DNA of 64,000 nucleotides, taken from the NCBI RefSeq assembly GCF_000430765.1, contig NZ_AUMQ01000036.1, forward strand, positions 1-64,000, read 5' to 3'. The stretch is from Peribacillus kribbensis DSM 17871. Its GTDB lineage: Bacteria > Bacillota > Bacilli > Bacillales > DSM-1321. Numbering within the stretch: the stretch's first letter is position 1; each line of letters begins with the position of its first letter. Below the pieces are notes generated by a model. It was not told where the DNA came from. It was given only the letters and a program-made list of their open reading frames with translations, and searched no databases. Position numbers and translations under genes: made by a program. This document shows, piece after piece, positions 17,662 to 26,563 of this stretch.

Positions 17662-17970
17662 GTATTCCCTCCTGCTTTTCCGTGATTGTCTCCCGAGGTA
17701 ATTAATGCAGCAACTGCCTCACTTGTTTATTATATTTTAATATAATTTACAGCCTTTCTGACATTAAATATTTCCAGTTTGAGACTAAAAGACTATCTTT
17801 TTGAAAGTTAGGAAAAAAGAAGGAAAAACAAGAAAATCCATAGTTTCTACACATTTACTGAGTAAAGTGCTAAATAGCTATTTAAAACATGAAAGGAGAT
17901 AGAAAGAAATAGTAGAAAACCTTTTTAACAAAGATGGCAAGCTTGAAACCAAAGTGAAAGGAGAAAGATC

Positions 17971-18576
17971 ATGACTATTATGTCTAATATTCTAAATCAC
18001 AATGAGGTTTTTGTTGGAGAAAATCAGTACGAGGATTACAAGACAACGAAGTTCCCGGATAAAAAAATTGTCATTTTAACATGTATGGATACTCGTCTGC
18101 TTGAGCTGCTTCCTAAGGCAATGGGCCTGCGAAATGGCGATGCCAAAATCATAAAAAATGCAGGCGCCGTCGTGTCCCATCCATTTGGCAGCATCATGCG
18201 AAGTATTCTTGTTGCCATTTATGAACTTAAAGCCGAGGAAGTATTCGTTGTCGGCCATCACGGCTGCGGCATGGTGGGTCTTCAGTCAGATTCCATCCTA
18301 AAGTCTGCCAGGAGCAAGGGGGTTCCGCCGGAAAAATTCGAAACCCTTAAACATGCCGGGATTGATTTATCGAGCTGGCTGACTGGTTTTTCATGTGTGG
18401 AAGAAAGTGTTAAAAGTAGTAGTCACAGAATCAAAAATCACCCTTTAATGCCAGAAGGAATTCCTGTACATGGGATGGTGATCCATCCAGAGACGGGCAA
18501 GCTGGATTTAGTCGAAGATGGATATCACATGACCCGCGAAACTCCTTCCAGCTTTAAAAAGGAGGTGCAGGCATGA
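17971..18576 (+). CDS. Beta-class carbonic anhydrase
   Basis: 201 residues with the beta-CA zinc motifs: TCMDTR (Cys38, Asp40-Arg42 dyad) and VGHHGCGM (His and Cys ligands, about residues 95-99). It interconverts CO2 and bicarbonate in the cytosol. RBS AAAGGAG precedes the ATG at 17971. It overlaps the SulP transporter gene by 4 bp, so the pair probably forms a bicarbonate uptake/hydration unit. Confidence 0.93.
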   Translation: MTIMSNILNHNEVFVGENQYEDYKTTKFPDKKIVILTCMDTRLLELLPKAMGLRNGDAKIIKNAGAVVSHPFGSIMRSILVAIYELKAEEVFVVGHHGCGMVGLQSDSILKSARSKGVPPEKFETLKHAGIDLSSWLTGFSCVEESVKSSSHRIKNHPLMPEGIPVHGMVIHPETGKLDLVEDGYHMTRETPSSFKKEVQA

Positions 18577-20264
18577 TCCCTGATGCCAGATTCTCCGGGT
18601 ACAGCTTAGACCGCCTTCAGAAGGACCTTGTTGCCGGGCTTGTTGTTGGAATTGTTGCCATCCCTCTGGCAATGGCTTTTGCGATCGCTTCAGGAGTGCG
18701 GCCGGAATACGGGCTTTATACCTCGATCATTGCCGGTATTATCGTTTCCCTCTTAGGAGGGTCCAAATATCAAATCGCAGGGCCGACTGGCGCTTTTGTG
18801 CCGGTCCTGTTAGGAGTAGTCATGCAATATGGCTATGAGAAACTGCTGATTGCCGGGTTCCTGGCCGGGTTCCTGATCCTGCTGATGGGGGTGTTCAAGC
18901 TTGGGAGGTATATCAAGTTCATCCCCAGGCCGGTGACCATAGGCTTTACTGCCGGGATTGCGGTCATCATTTTCTCAGGACAGATTGCCAATTTTCTAGG
19001 GCTACGCAATCTGGAAAAAGAAGAAGCCTTCCTGTTAAACATGAAGGAAATCGTCGTTCATTTAAATACGGTAAATATTTACAGTATTATCGTCGCCTGT
19101 ATCAGCCTGGCGATTGTGATAACTGCTCCCAAATTCATCGCCAAGGTACCTGGGGCCCTTCTTGCACTGCTTGTATCTACACTAATAGCTGCCTTCTTTT
19201 TCCCTGGTGAGGTTGCGACTATTGGGTCCACTTATGGGGCTATTCCAAATGGACTGCCGAGCTTTCAGTTTCCTCAGCTGTCCGTCAGCCTTGTGATCGA
19301 ACTCCTTCCCGCCGTCCTGGTGATTGCCATGCTCGGAGGGATTGAATCCCTGTTGTCCGCATTAGTAGCTGACGGAATGACAAAAGAGAAGCATAATAGC
19401 AACAAAGAGCTGATCGGGCAGGGAATCGCCAATATAGTAACCCCTTTATTCGGGGGAATTCCCGCGACGGGAGCCATTGCGAGAACAGCAACCAATATTA
19501 AAAATGGAGGAGCTTCTCCCATCTCAGGCATCGTGCACGGAATCGTGGTACTGCTGGTGCTCCTCGTATTCGCACCGTATGCCTCCGCCATTCCACTTGC
19601 AAGCATGGCTCCCATCCTGATGTTTGTTGCCTGGAATATGAGTGAGCGAAGGGAGTTCGCCCTTATTCTCAAAACCAGGACCATGGATTCCCTGATTTTG
19701 AGTGTTACATTCCTATTGACCGTTTTAATTGATCTTACAACCGGAGTGGGAATAGGCTTACTTTTAGCTCTTATCGCTTTTGTCAGGCTGATGAGCACCA
19801 CACTTCGCATTGATCAGGCAGAAAAGCTGGTAAAGCATGAAATGGGAGAAGCGGGCACTCCCCCTCCGCATATTCAAATGTACACTATAGAAGGACCCTT
19901 ATTCTTCGGCTCCATTGAACGATTTGAAGAAGGAATTGAAAATATCCTTCATTCAGATCCTGACATTCTGCTCTTGAGAATGAGCAAGGTTTCCTTTATG
20001 GACTTGTCTGGAGAAGCCCATCTCACAAGCATTGTGAAGCAATTTAAATCCCAGAATCGGCAGGTGTTCATCTCCGGCCTCCAAAAAACGCCGCGGGAAA
20101 TATTCAAAAAAACAGGGTTATACGAGCTCATAGGACACGAGAATTTTTTCACCCGTACAGATGATGCAGTAAAAAAAGCATTAGCCAAAAAGAATGCTCA
20201 TCAGCCGCATTCCAAGTCACCAGTACTAACGCATAAAAGGAGGAAAGAGCTCGGTTTGACCTGA
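18573..20264 (+). CDS. SulP-family anion permease with STAS domain
   Basis: 563 residues: 12-14 membrane segments of the SLC26/SulP type (GLYTSIIAGIIVSLLGGS, AGPTGAFVPVL near the start) and a C-terminal STAS domain (about 445-545, LLRMSKVSFMDLSGEAHL). The AAGGAGGTG RBS lies inside the carbonic anhydrase gene, and the two ORFs overlap by 4 bp. Because of the coupled carbonic anhydrase I infer bicarbonate as substrate, as for BicA-like SulP proteins; sulfate cannot be excluded. Confidence 0.9.
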   Translation: MIPDARFSGYSLDRLQKDLVAGLVVGIVAIPLAMAFAIASGVRPEYGLYTSIIAGIIVSLLGGSKYQIAGPTGAFVPVLLGVVMQYGYEKLLIAGFLAGFLILLMGVFKLGRYIKFIPRPVTIGFTAGIAVIIFSGQIANFLGLRNLEKEEAFLLNMKEIVVHLNTVNIYSIIVACISLAIVITAPKFIAKVPGALLALLVSTLIAAFFFPGEVATIGSTYGAIPNGLPSFQFPQLSVSLVIELLPAVLVIAMLGGIESLLSALVADGMTKEKHNSNKELIGQGIANIVTPLFGGIPATGAIARTATNIKNGGASPISGIVHGIVVLLVLLVFAPYASAIPLASMAPILMFVAWNMSERREFALILKTRTMDSLILSVTFLLTVLIDLTTGVGIGLLLALIAFVRLMSTTLRIDQAEKLVKHEMGEAGTPPPHIQMYTIEGPLFFGSIERFEEGIENILHSDPDILLLRMSKVSFMDLSGEAHLTSIVKQFKSQNRQVFISGLQKTPREIFKKTGLYELIGHENFFTRTDDAVKKALAKKNAHQPHSKSPVLTHKRRKELGLT

Positions 20265-20323
20265 GGCAGCTGTCATTGAATAAACAGGAAATGCAGCCTA
20301 ATCTTCAGTCCTAAATTGACTAA

Positions 20324-20355
20324 GCCGCAAAGCTGTCAGCTTTGCGGCATTCTTT
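20324..20355 (+). terminator. Bidirectional terminator between SulP and prpF-like genes
   Basis: Perfect stem GCCGCAAAGC / GCTTTGCGGC with loop TGTCA, followed by ATTCTTTTT on the plus strand. The convergent PrpF gene ends one base further on. Confidence 0.85.
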
Positions 20356-21558
20356 TTATGCAAGATTCGAAAGTTCCTCAGTTGTCTTCTGATGAACCTT
20401 CAGCAGTGAGAACGGAATATGAGCATATCCTTCCATTAATCTCCTTGCCGTCCTTCCATTCGCTGCCCTTTTTACATTCCAGCTGCCGCCGGAGAATTCG
20501 ACATCCGCGTCTACGTACATGGTTCCTGACGGGTGTCCAATCCGGATGCCGCCCCCTCCCATAAAAGCTTGTTGATGGGGAATGGTTCCTGGAATTTTCG
20601 CGGCAGCGGCAAGGGCCATGGCCCCGCTGACGGCATGTGTCCGGTGGAGCTGCCCCATGGTGATATAGCGTGAAACAATATCAATTTCATCCCGATAAAC
20701 CATTTTATTTTTCACAGTAATGTAGTCCTTTGGGCTGGTGACAACCGCAATTTTCGGAAGTGCATGGGCGGCCGGGGAAATGATGTGCCGGTCTTCCTCT
20801 TTAAGGAGACCGGCCATGATTCCGGCTTCCACTCTGATTTTTTCCAATGTATCAAGGATCTCAGGATTACCGTTCACCTCGCCCTGGAGTTCGGTTCCCT
20901 TCAGCCCAACATCTTCTGCCCTCACAAATACCAATACATTGGCACAGTCAATGATACTCACTTCAAATGTACGGCCATCCAGAAGTGTAATAGAATCAAA
21001 AGGCCGGTTTGTAGGAAGCGTCCGTCCCGTAAAGGTCCCTCCTGAATCCATGAAATTCAGCATGATCCTGGAAGAAGTTCCCGGGACGCCGTCAATCACA
21101 AAATCACCTTCATATTGGATCTGGCCGTTTTTCACCGGAATTTCCGCCACAATCATCTTATTGATATTATTGTTGTATATGTTGACATAAGTGATCGGCT
21201 CCACCAATGGCACATAGCCTTCCTCCGCTGCATACAGCCCCACAGCGGTCACGAAATTGCCGCATGTCACATTATAGTCAATTGTCTTTTTCTCCAGGCT
21301 GACCTGGCCAAATGTATAATCGATGTGGGCATCTGGATGTGTAGGAGGCCCGATGATGGCTAATTTACTGGAGAGGGAGGTGCCTCCCCCCAGCCCATCC
21401 ACCTGGCTTTCATCCGGGCTGCCATACATTTTAAGGAGAACTTCATCCCGTAAAACAGGATCTCGGGGGAGATCTGATTTTCGAACGATCAGCCCCTTGC
21501 TGGTCCCTCCTCTCATAATTACCGTAGGGATCTTGTAAACCTGCCCAAAATCATACAT
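20356..21558 (-). CDS. PrpF-family isomerase (aconitate / oxalomesaconate type)
   Basis: 400 residues of the PrpF/DUF453 family (IPTVIMRGGTSKGLIV at the start, VDGLGGGTSLSSKLAI, then NVTCGNF, and a C-terminal GHPSGTMYVD segment). The family has a diaminopimelate-epimerase-like double fold with a Lys/Cys catalytic pair and isomerises aconitate-type unsaturated acids. It is the last gene of the cluster, 29 bp after the MFS gene. Next to a tricarballylate-dehydrogenase-like flavoprotein, a role in cis/trans-aconitate interconversion is likely. Confidence 0.88.
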   Translation of the reverse strand: MYDFGQVYKIPTVIMRGGTSKGLIVRKSDLPRDPVLRDEVLLKMYGSPDESQVDGLGGGTSLSSKLAIIGPPTHPDAHIDYTFGQVSLEKKTIDYNVTCGNFVTAVGLYAAEEGYVPLVEPITYVNIYNNNINKMIVAEIPVKNGQIQYEGDFVIDGVPGTSSRIMLNFMDSGGTFTGRTLPTNRPFDSITLLDGRTFEVSIIDCANVLVFVRAEDVGLKGTELQGEVNGNPEILDTLEKIRVEAGIMAGLLKEEDRHIISPAAHALPKIAVVTSPKDYITVKNKMVYRDEIDIVSRYITMGQLHRTHAVSGAMALAAAAKIPGTIPHQQAFMGGGGIRIGHPSGTMYVDADVEFSGGSWNVKRAANGRTARRLMEGYAHIPFSLLKVHQKTTEELSNLA

Positions 21559-21587
21559 AATTCCATTCCTCCGCTGTCTATGATAGT

Positions 21588-22988
21588 TTAGATGCTTGAA
21601 GTTTCTGTCTGTACACTGCCGGCAGAAATATCTTCCTGATACGAGTTATTAATTTCCTCCAGGCTCCGTTTGGAAGTCCGGGGACCAAAGGTAATGGCCA
21701 CTCCGGAAGCAATCCAGACAGCCGCAATGAAGATAAAGACATTCATGTATCCATAACCGCTGTAGATGAAGCTGATACAAAACGGCCCCAGAACATTGGA
21801 GAAACGGCCGATGCCGTAGGTCAGTCCCTGCCCGAAGGAACGTACCTCAGTTCCATATACCTCAGATGTATAGGTATAAAGATTGGATGAGAAGGTTCTT
21901 TCAATTAAATTGATCAAGAAACCAAATACAACAATCATGACAGGATTCAGTGTAAACCCGAATAAAAGTACGGATGCCGCTATGAAGAAGCAGGCGATGG
22001 CAATATTGGTTTTCCGTTCAAAACGGTCTGAAACAGCGGATCCAAGCAGGGCTCCTAATGGTGCCCCCAGCGTGATCAGGGTGCTATATAGAAGAGAATC
22101 CTTTAAGTCGATTCCCTGCTGGACCAGCAGTGTCGGCACCCATGAACCGAAACCATAGAAAGCGATGGTCTGAAAAATCCAGACGGCGATAAGAATGATT
22201 GTCCTGTTCAAATAAATCCCTTTGAAAATATCAGACATCCGATTCCCTTTCCCAGGAAACTCCACTGCCCTCTCAGGCTCCGCATCATTAAGACCGCCTT
22301 TTTCCTGAATCACAAGCCTCTCAATCGTCTCGATTACTTCCTTGGCCTTTTCTCTCTGTCCATTGACTTCATACCACCTTGGCAGCTCAAAAAGCCGATT
22401 GATCAGCAATAAAGCAAAAATTCCGAGCCCGCCCCAGACAAACACCAGCCTCCAGCCCCAGTCTGACATAGGAATCAGATAACTCGAAACCCATCCAGTA
22501 ATGGGGATTCCCATGATTCCAATGGCAATCGCAAGTCCCTGATATTTCCCGCGTGTGGCCTTTGGAAAAAACTCAATGATATAAGTGTTCGCATTCACAA
22601 GCAGGGAGGATGTTGCCATTCCCGTGATAAAACGGAAGATGGCACATGACCAGACACCCCAAGAAAACGCATTCAAAAATGAGAATAGAGATAAAAAGAT
22701 CAGCGAAATGATAATGGATTTCTTCCGTCCTGCCTTATCCCCCAGCCTTCCGCCGAGCGTAGCCCCTAGAAACATTCCAAAAAATGCACAGGAGTTAATG
22801 GTCGCAATGACATTCATCGGCAGGTTCCATTGCTTGACAAGCACCGGTGATACGTATGAAAACGTATTCAAATCTGCGAATTCAAAGAAATAGGCAATAG
22901 CAAGGGCAAAAATAACCTTCTTGTGAATAGATGAAAAGGGGAGTCTATCTAATCGATTGGATATATTGAGACTTGCTGAATGATTCAT
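21588..22988 (-). CDS. MFS transporter, organic-acid type
   Basis: 466 residues, 12 membrane segments with a central cytoplasmic loop (about 215-250). The first intracellular loop GGRLGDKAGRKKS matches the MFS signature, and the equivalent in the second half is SDRFERK. It resembles the AAHS/sialate:H+ symporter groups. Position between the TcuA-like and PrpF-like genes points to uptake of tricarballylate, aconitate or a similar tricarboxylate. The 121-bp gap to the upstream flavoprotein gene could hold an extra promoter, though none is obvious. Confidence 0.88.
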   Translation of the reverse strand: MNHSASLNISNRLDRLPFSSIHKKVIFALAIAYFFEFADLNTFSYVSPVLVKQWNLPMNVIATINSCAFFGMFLGATLGGRLGDKAGRKKSIIISLIFLSLFSFLNAFSWGVWSCAIFRFITGMATSSLLVNANTYIIEFFPKATRGKYQGLAIAIGIMGIPITGWVSSYLIPMSDWGWRLVFVWGGLGIFALLLINRLFELPRWYEVNGQREKAKEVIETIERLVIQEKGGLNDAEPERAVEFPGKGNRMSDIFKGIYLNRTIILIAVWIFQTIAFYGFGSWVPTLLVQQGIDLKDSLLYSTLITLGAPLGALLGSAVSDRFERKTNIAIACFFIAASVLLFGFTLNPVMIVVFGFLINLIERTFSSNLYTYTSEVYGTEVRSFGQGLTYGIGRFSNVLGPFCISFIYSGYGYMNVFIFIAAVWIASGVAITFGPRTSKRSLEEINNSYQEDISAGSVQTETSSI

Positions 22989-23109
22989 GTTTCATCCTCC
23001 GTTCGGTTTCTTTTTCGCATTGGTACAAATTCTAATGATATAGAATACACATCCTGCTCATTTGGCACGGACCATCTTAGTGCGCAAGGAGAAGGAAGAT
23101 CCTCCCCTC

Positions 23110-24612
23110 CTAGCTTTTGATGAGATTTCCTTGTTTCACATATCCTGCTGCAGAGGCACCTGCGAGTTTTCCGTATACGGCACCCGACATCAGCCCTGAT
23201 CCACCCGGATAATTTTCATAAAAGATGCCGCCGATCATTTCACCTGCTGCAAATAGACCTGGAAGAGGCTGTCGCTCCTTAGTCAGGACTTCACCCTCCG
23301 GGCTCACATGCAATCCGCCGAAAGAAAACGTGATGCCGCAGGTAACCGGGTAAGCGTAAAACGGACCTTGATCCATACGCAGCGCCCAATTCGACTTTGC
23401 AGGAGTGATTCCCTCCGTTCTCTTTCCGTCTTTAACAGTAGGGTTATATTCGCCATCCTGAACTGCTGAATTGTAGGCCTCTAAAGTCTGCAAGAACTGC
23501 TCCTTGGCTACAGGAATCAGATCAGCGAGTTCCTCCAGCGTGTCAGCCTGATAGCAGGTGGCTTCCTCGAGATTATATTCGCTCCTCAGCATTGAGCGCA
23601 CCTGGGCATCAAAGACTTGGAAAGCCATATGGTCTGGCTGCTTCAATACTTCGCGGCCATATTTGGCATACGTATAATTCCTGAAATCCGCTCCTTCATC
23701 CACGAACCGCTCCCCGTTCTTATTGATGATGAGCCCCAGCGGGAAGGAGGACTTTTTGAAAATATCCCCGGGCTTATTGAAATCTCCTACCTTTGGTGCG
23801 TGATAATCTGTGCCGATCGAGTGGCAGCCTGACCAGTCGCCATATTTTTCAGCGCCTGCTTCCAGGGCCATCTGCAGGCCGTCTCCAGTGTTGTGCTCCG
23901 TTCCTCTAACGATGGCTGCTTCCCACTCAGCTCCCATAAATCTCGAGCGCATCGCCTTATTGGCTTCAAACCCGCCGCAGGCAAGAATGACAGCGCTTGC
24001 TTTTATATCAATTTCGTTTTCACCATGCTGGACGATGACTCCTGTGATTCTTTCATCCTCCTTCGTCAGCCTGACAGCTCTTGCTCCATACCATACATCA
24101 ACCCCAAGCTCGCCCAGCCGCTGATTCAGCTTTTGGACAAGACCAATCCCTTTGTGATAGGTCCTGACCGGAAGTCCGCCCCAAAAATGTCGTTTACCAT
24201 CTTTTTCATAGGATTGATTCTCAGCATTCAGTTCAAACTTGACCCCATGGTTCCTCATCCAGGAGATGGTTTCAAAGGACTGGGACACAAGCTGTCTTGC
24301 AAGCTCAGGGTCGCTTTTTCCCTCGGTCACTCTCATAAGGTCGCTATAGTAATCTTCTTCTGTATATTCCGGCATGCTGATCTTTCCTGCTGCCTCTTCA
24401 TCAAGCTCCACAATTTCCCTGATGGCCGTTAAGCCCTTATATGCAAACCGGATGGCGCCATCTGTAAAAAATGAATTTCCGCCCCTTTTTTCCTTTTCCG
24501 CTTTTTCAAGAACAAGAACACGCGAACCCAGTTCCTTCGCTGAAATGGCTGCACACAAAGCGGCATTTCCTGCTCCCACCACCACTACATCTGTTTCATA
24601 TGTTTGATTCAT
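23110..24612 (-). CDS. FAD-dependent dehydrogenase, tricarballylate dehydrogenase (TcuA)-like
   Basis: 500 residues from the ATG at 24612, 7 nt after GGAGGG; an in-frame ATG further upstream contains that RBS and is unlikely. The N-terminal Rossmann FAD motif is VVVVGAGNAALCAA. The fumarate-reductase flavoprotein fold is evident, with ACGGFEANKAM, GVKFELNAENQ and a C-terminal NYPGGSGLMSGAVYG. TcuA oxidises tricarballylate to cis-aconitate. Here no TcuB-like electron acceptor gene is adjacent, so either another partner re-oxidises the flavin or the substrate differs. Confidence 0.83.
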   Translation of the reverse strand: MNQTYETDVVVVGAGNAALCAAISAKELGSRVLVLEKAEKEKRGGNSFFTDGAIRFAYKGLTAIREIVELDEEAAGKISMPEYTEEDYYSDLMRVTEGKSDPELARQLVSQSFETISWMRNHGVKFELNAENQSYEKDGKRHFWGGLPVRTYHKGIGLVQKLNQRLGELGVDVWYGARAVRLTKEDERITGVIVQHGENEIDIKASAVILACGGFEANKAMRSRFMGAEWEAAIVRGTEHNTGDGLQMALEAGAEKYGDWSGCHSIGTDYHAPKVGDFNKPGDIFKKSSFPLGLIINKNGERFVDEGADFRNYTYAKYGREVLKQPDHMAFQVFDAQVRSMLRSEYNLEEATCYQADTLEELADLIPVAKEQFLQTLEAYNSAVQDGEYNPTVKDGKRTEGITPAKSNWALRMDQGPFYAYPVTCGITFSFGGLHVSPEGEVLTKERQPLPGLFAAGEMIGGIFYENYPGGSGLMSGAVYGKLAGASAAGYVKQGNLIKS

Positions 24613-24760
24613 ATCCCAGCCCTCCATGTTGTTGTTCAAATATTCTTATTATTCTATTAAAAGTATATTTTAGTTTATAATATAAATAAAATACTTATAT
24701 TTTATTGGCATATATAAATTTCTTTTATATCTAAGATTTATTAGAGGGAGATGAAGCTCA

Positions 24761-25624
24761 ATGGAGGAAAAAGATTGGATTCTGCTGCAGACCATATACG
24801 AGGAAGGAAACCTCTCAAAGGCATCCGAGCGCTTATATATCTCCCAGCCCGCCCTGACCTACAGGATCCAGCAGCTGGAAAAGGAATTCAATACGAAGAT
24901 TCTATTAAGAAAGAAAAGAGGAGTAGAATTCACTACCCATGGTGAATACCTGGTCCAGTATTCTCAGAACATGCTGTTCCAGCTGCGAAAAACAAAGGAA
25001 CATCTGTCAAATATGGATCACAAAGTTAGGGGGACCCTCCGGCTTGGTTCCTCAGGAAACTTTGCCCGCTATAAGCTGCCGCAAATTCTCGAAGGATTTT
25101 TATCCCGATATCCCGATATCGAGGTCAACCTGAAAACCGGCTGGAGCTTCGATATCAATCAGATGGTGAATAAAGAAGAAGTCCACGTAGGGATCACAAG
25201 GGGCCGTTACAACTGGCAGGGCCCACAGCTGCTGTTGAATGAAGAAAATATCTATATTGTTTCAAGAGACCCCATTGTTCCAAAAGAACTGCCTGCCCTG
25301 CCCAGGATCAATTACCAGACCGACCAGACCCTTAAAACCACCATTGATAAATGGTGGAAGGATTCCTTCACACTGCCCCCTTATATCACCATGGACGTCG
25401 ACAATATTGACACCTGCAAAGAAATGGTCATCAGGGGTCTCGGATATGCTATCCTGCCTGGTATCTGCCTTGTTGGCAACGAGGGACTGCACACATTAAA
25501 GATCGAATCCAAAATCACAGGAGAAATCATACGAAAGACTGTACTTGTATATCAGGAATCCTCCCTGGAGCTGGCAGTGGTAAAAGCCTTTGTGGAGTTC
25601 ATGGAGAGTGTGGAGCTGGATTAA
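24761..25624 (+). CDS. LysR-family regulator divergent from the TcuA-like cluster
   Basis: 287 residues. N-terminal winged HTH (EGNLSKASERLYISQPALTYRIQQLEKE, about 15-42) and a C-terminal periplasmic-binding-like effector domain (about 90-285). Transcribed away from the flavoprotein gene with a 148-bp AT-rich intergenic region, the classic LysR arrangement. It probably activates the flavoprotein/MFS/PrpF genes in response to their substrate, as TcuR does in Salmonella. RBS GAGGGAG precedes the ATG. Confidence 0.9.
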   Translation: MEEKDWILLQTIYEEGNLSKASERLYISQPALTYRIQQLEKEFNTKILLRKKRGVEFTTHGEYLVQYSQNMLFQLRKTKEHLSNMDHKVRGTLRLGSSGNFARYKLPQILEGFLSRYPDIEVNLKTGWSFDINQMVNKEEVHVGITRGRYNWQGPQLLLNEENIYIVSRDPIVPKELPALPRINYQTDQTLKTTIDKWWKDSFTLPPYITMDVDNIDTCKEMVIRGLGYAILPGICLVGNEGLHTLKIESKITGEIIRKTVLVYQESSLELAVVKAFVEFMESVELD

Positions 25625-25642
25625 GGCCGAAAGTTCATTTAG

Positions 25643-25681
25643 GAACGCCATTTGGGAGGCACTTCTGGGTGGCGTTTTTTT
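25643..25681 (+). terminator. Terminator of the LysR gene
   Basis: GAACGCCA / GGTGGCGTT stem with a loop of about 20 nt, followed by TTTTTT. The remaining 25682-25935 is non-coding as far as I can tell. Confidence 0.75.
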
Positions 25682-25935
25682 CTGGTTTGGCCTCCCTGAG
25701 ATTCAGCCCCGGTCCCCTCACGCTGCCCTTCTTTTTTCTCAGCCTCCGCTAATTTATACTCAAACAGGTTAACTATTTGCTTGAACTTCTTTGCTCGTAT
25801 TCCTTTATTTTTCACTCGAGATTTTCTTGTTATTACTCGTATAGCATGGATTTTTGCTCAGAGTCAGCTCCTCCAGAGAAATGGGCCGTTCACTAAAAAA
25901 AAAGGACCCATCATGAATTCAGAATTAAATTATAG

Positions 25936-25990
25936 TTGACAGGTCGGAATAATAAGAATAAATTATAAGATAATAAGATAATGATTTCCA
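25936..25990 (+). promoter_or_regulatory. SigA-type promoter with Fur-box-like sequence before the FbpA-like gene
   Basis: TTGACA at 25936-25941 and TAAATT at 25959-25964 are separated by 17 bp. Immediately downstream, 25965-25990 contains repeated GATAATAAGATAATGATTT, which resembles the GATAAT-rich Fur box. The small FbpA-like gene begins 84 bp further on. Confidence 0.55.
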
Positions 25991-26073
25991 ACAGATTTAC
26001 AGCTTATAAGTTTACTTGGGTATGCCTATTTTCTATATAAGGACGTTTTGAAACATATAAGGAGGAGTGCAGG

Positions 26074-26268
26074 ATGGGTTCCAACAGAACAATTGAAGGA
26101 AGAAGAAACGAACTGATTCATAAACTGATTGAGTTTGAACAATTTAAAAAAGATGGCAAACAGCTTTTCGAGTTAACGTTGAATGAGCTGAAAAATGAAT
26201 ATCTAAAACTTCAGGCTAACTTCCACCCGCATTCTGGATTTGAATCGATTAGATGGAAAAAGTTCTAA
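26074..26268 (+). CDS. fbpA: Fur-regulated basic peptide, FbpA family
   Basis: 64 residues. The core RNELIHKLIEFEQFKKDGKQ followed by LFELTLNELKNEY matches the short FbpA/FbpB-type domain (helix, then K-[ND]-G/R-QLYELTLSELEKEY). In Bacillus subtilis these small proteins are made under iron limitation and act with the FsrA sRNA in iron sparing. The Fur-box-like sequence upstream supports the assignment. RBS AAGGAGGAG. It is followed by a terminator. Confidence 0.75.
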   Translation: MGSNRTIEGRRNELIHKLIEFEQFKKDGKQLFELTLNELKNEYLKLQANFHPHSGFESIRWKKF

Positions 26269-26367
26269 TCTGTAAACCACTTCCCCTCTGTTCATATAAT
26301 AATACCTATTCCCTAACTGAAAGCCGCCATTTTCTATAGATAAAGGATTCCGATTAAATGACATAAG

Positions 26368-26400
26368 AATAGACGTATGAATGGTCATACGTCTATTTCT
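26368..26400 (+). terminator. Terminator of the FbpA-like gene
   Basis: Perfect 13-bp stem AATAGACGTATGA / TCATACGTCTATT with loop ATGG, then TCTTTATTTG. Confidence 0.85.
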
Positions 26401-26444
26401 TTATTTGTTTTATTTTAATAAAGCTTATGTATCCCAATAAAAAA

Positions 26445-26488
26445 GCACCTCCAATTGTTAGATATCAAGTGTCTAACAATTGGGGTGC
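26445..26488 (-). terminator. Terminator of the SMP-30 gene
   Basis: Inverted repeat CACCTCCAATTGTTAGA / TCTAACAATTGGGGTG (one bulged base), followed on the minus strand by CTTTTTTATT. Confidence 0.8.
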
Positions 26489-26563
26489 AGTTCAATTCGC
26501 GAGTTTTATTTTTTCATGTAAGCATCTCAAAAGGGAACCCTTTATCTCAATAGGCTGGAACGG

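Noticed and set aside
17880-17960. Extra ribosome-binding-site-like sequences upstream of the carbonic anhydrase gene
   Set aside because: ATGAAAGGAGATAGAAAGAAATAG gives only a 7-codon ORF with no leader-peptide features; not enough to call attenuation.
19274-19810. A 178-codon minus-strand ORF
   Set aside because: Antisense shadow of the SulP permease gene; low complexity in Ser/Ile and no start signal.
23893-24432. A 179-codon plus-strand ORF
   Set aside because: Antisense to the TcuA-like gene, without RBS or recognisable motif.
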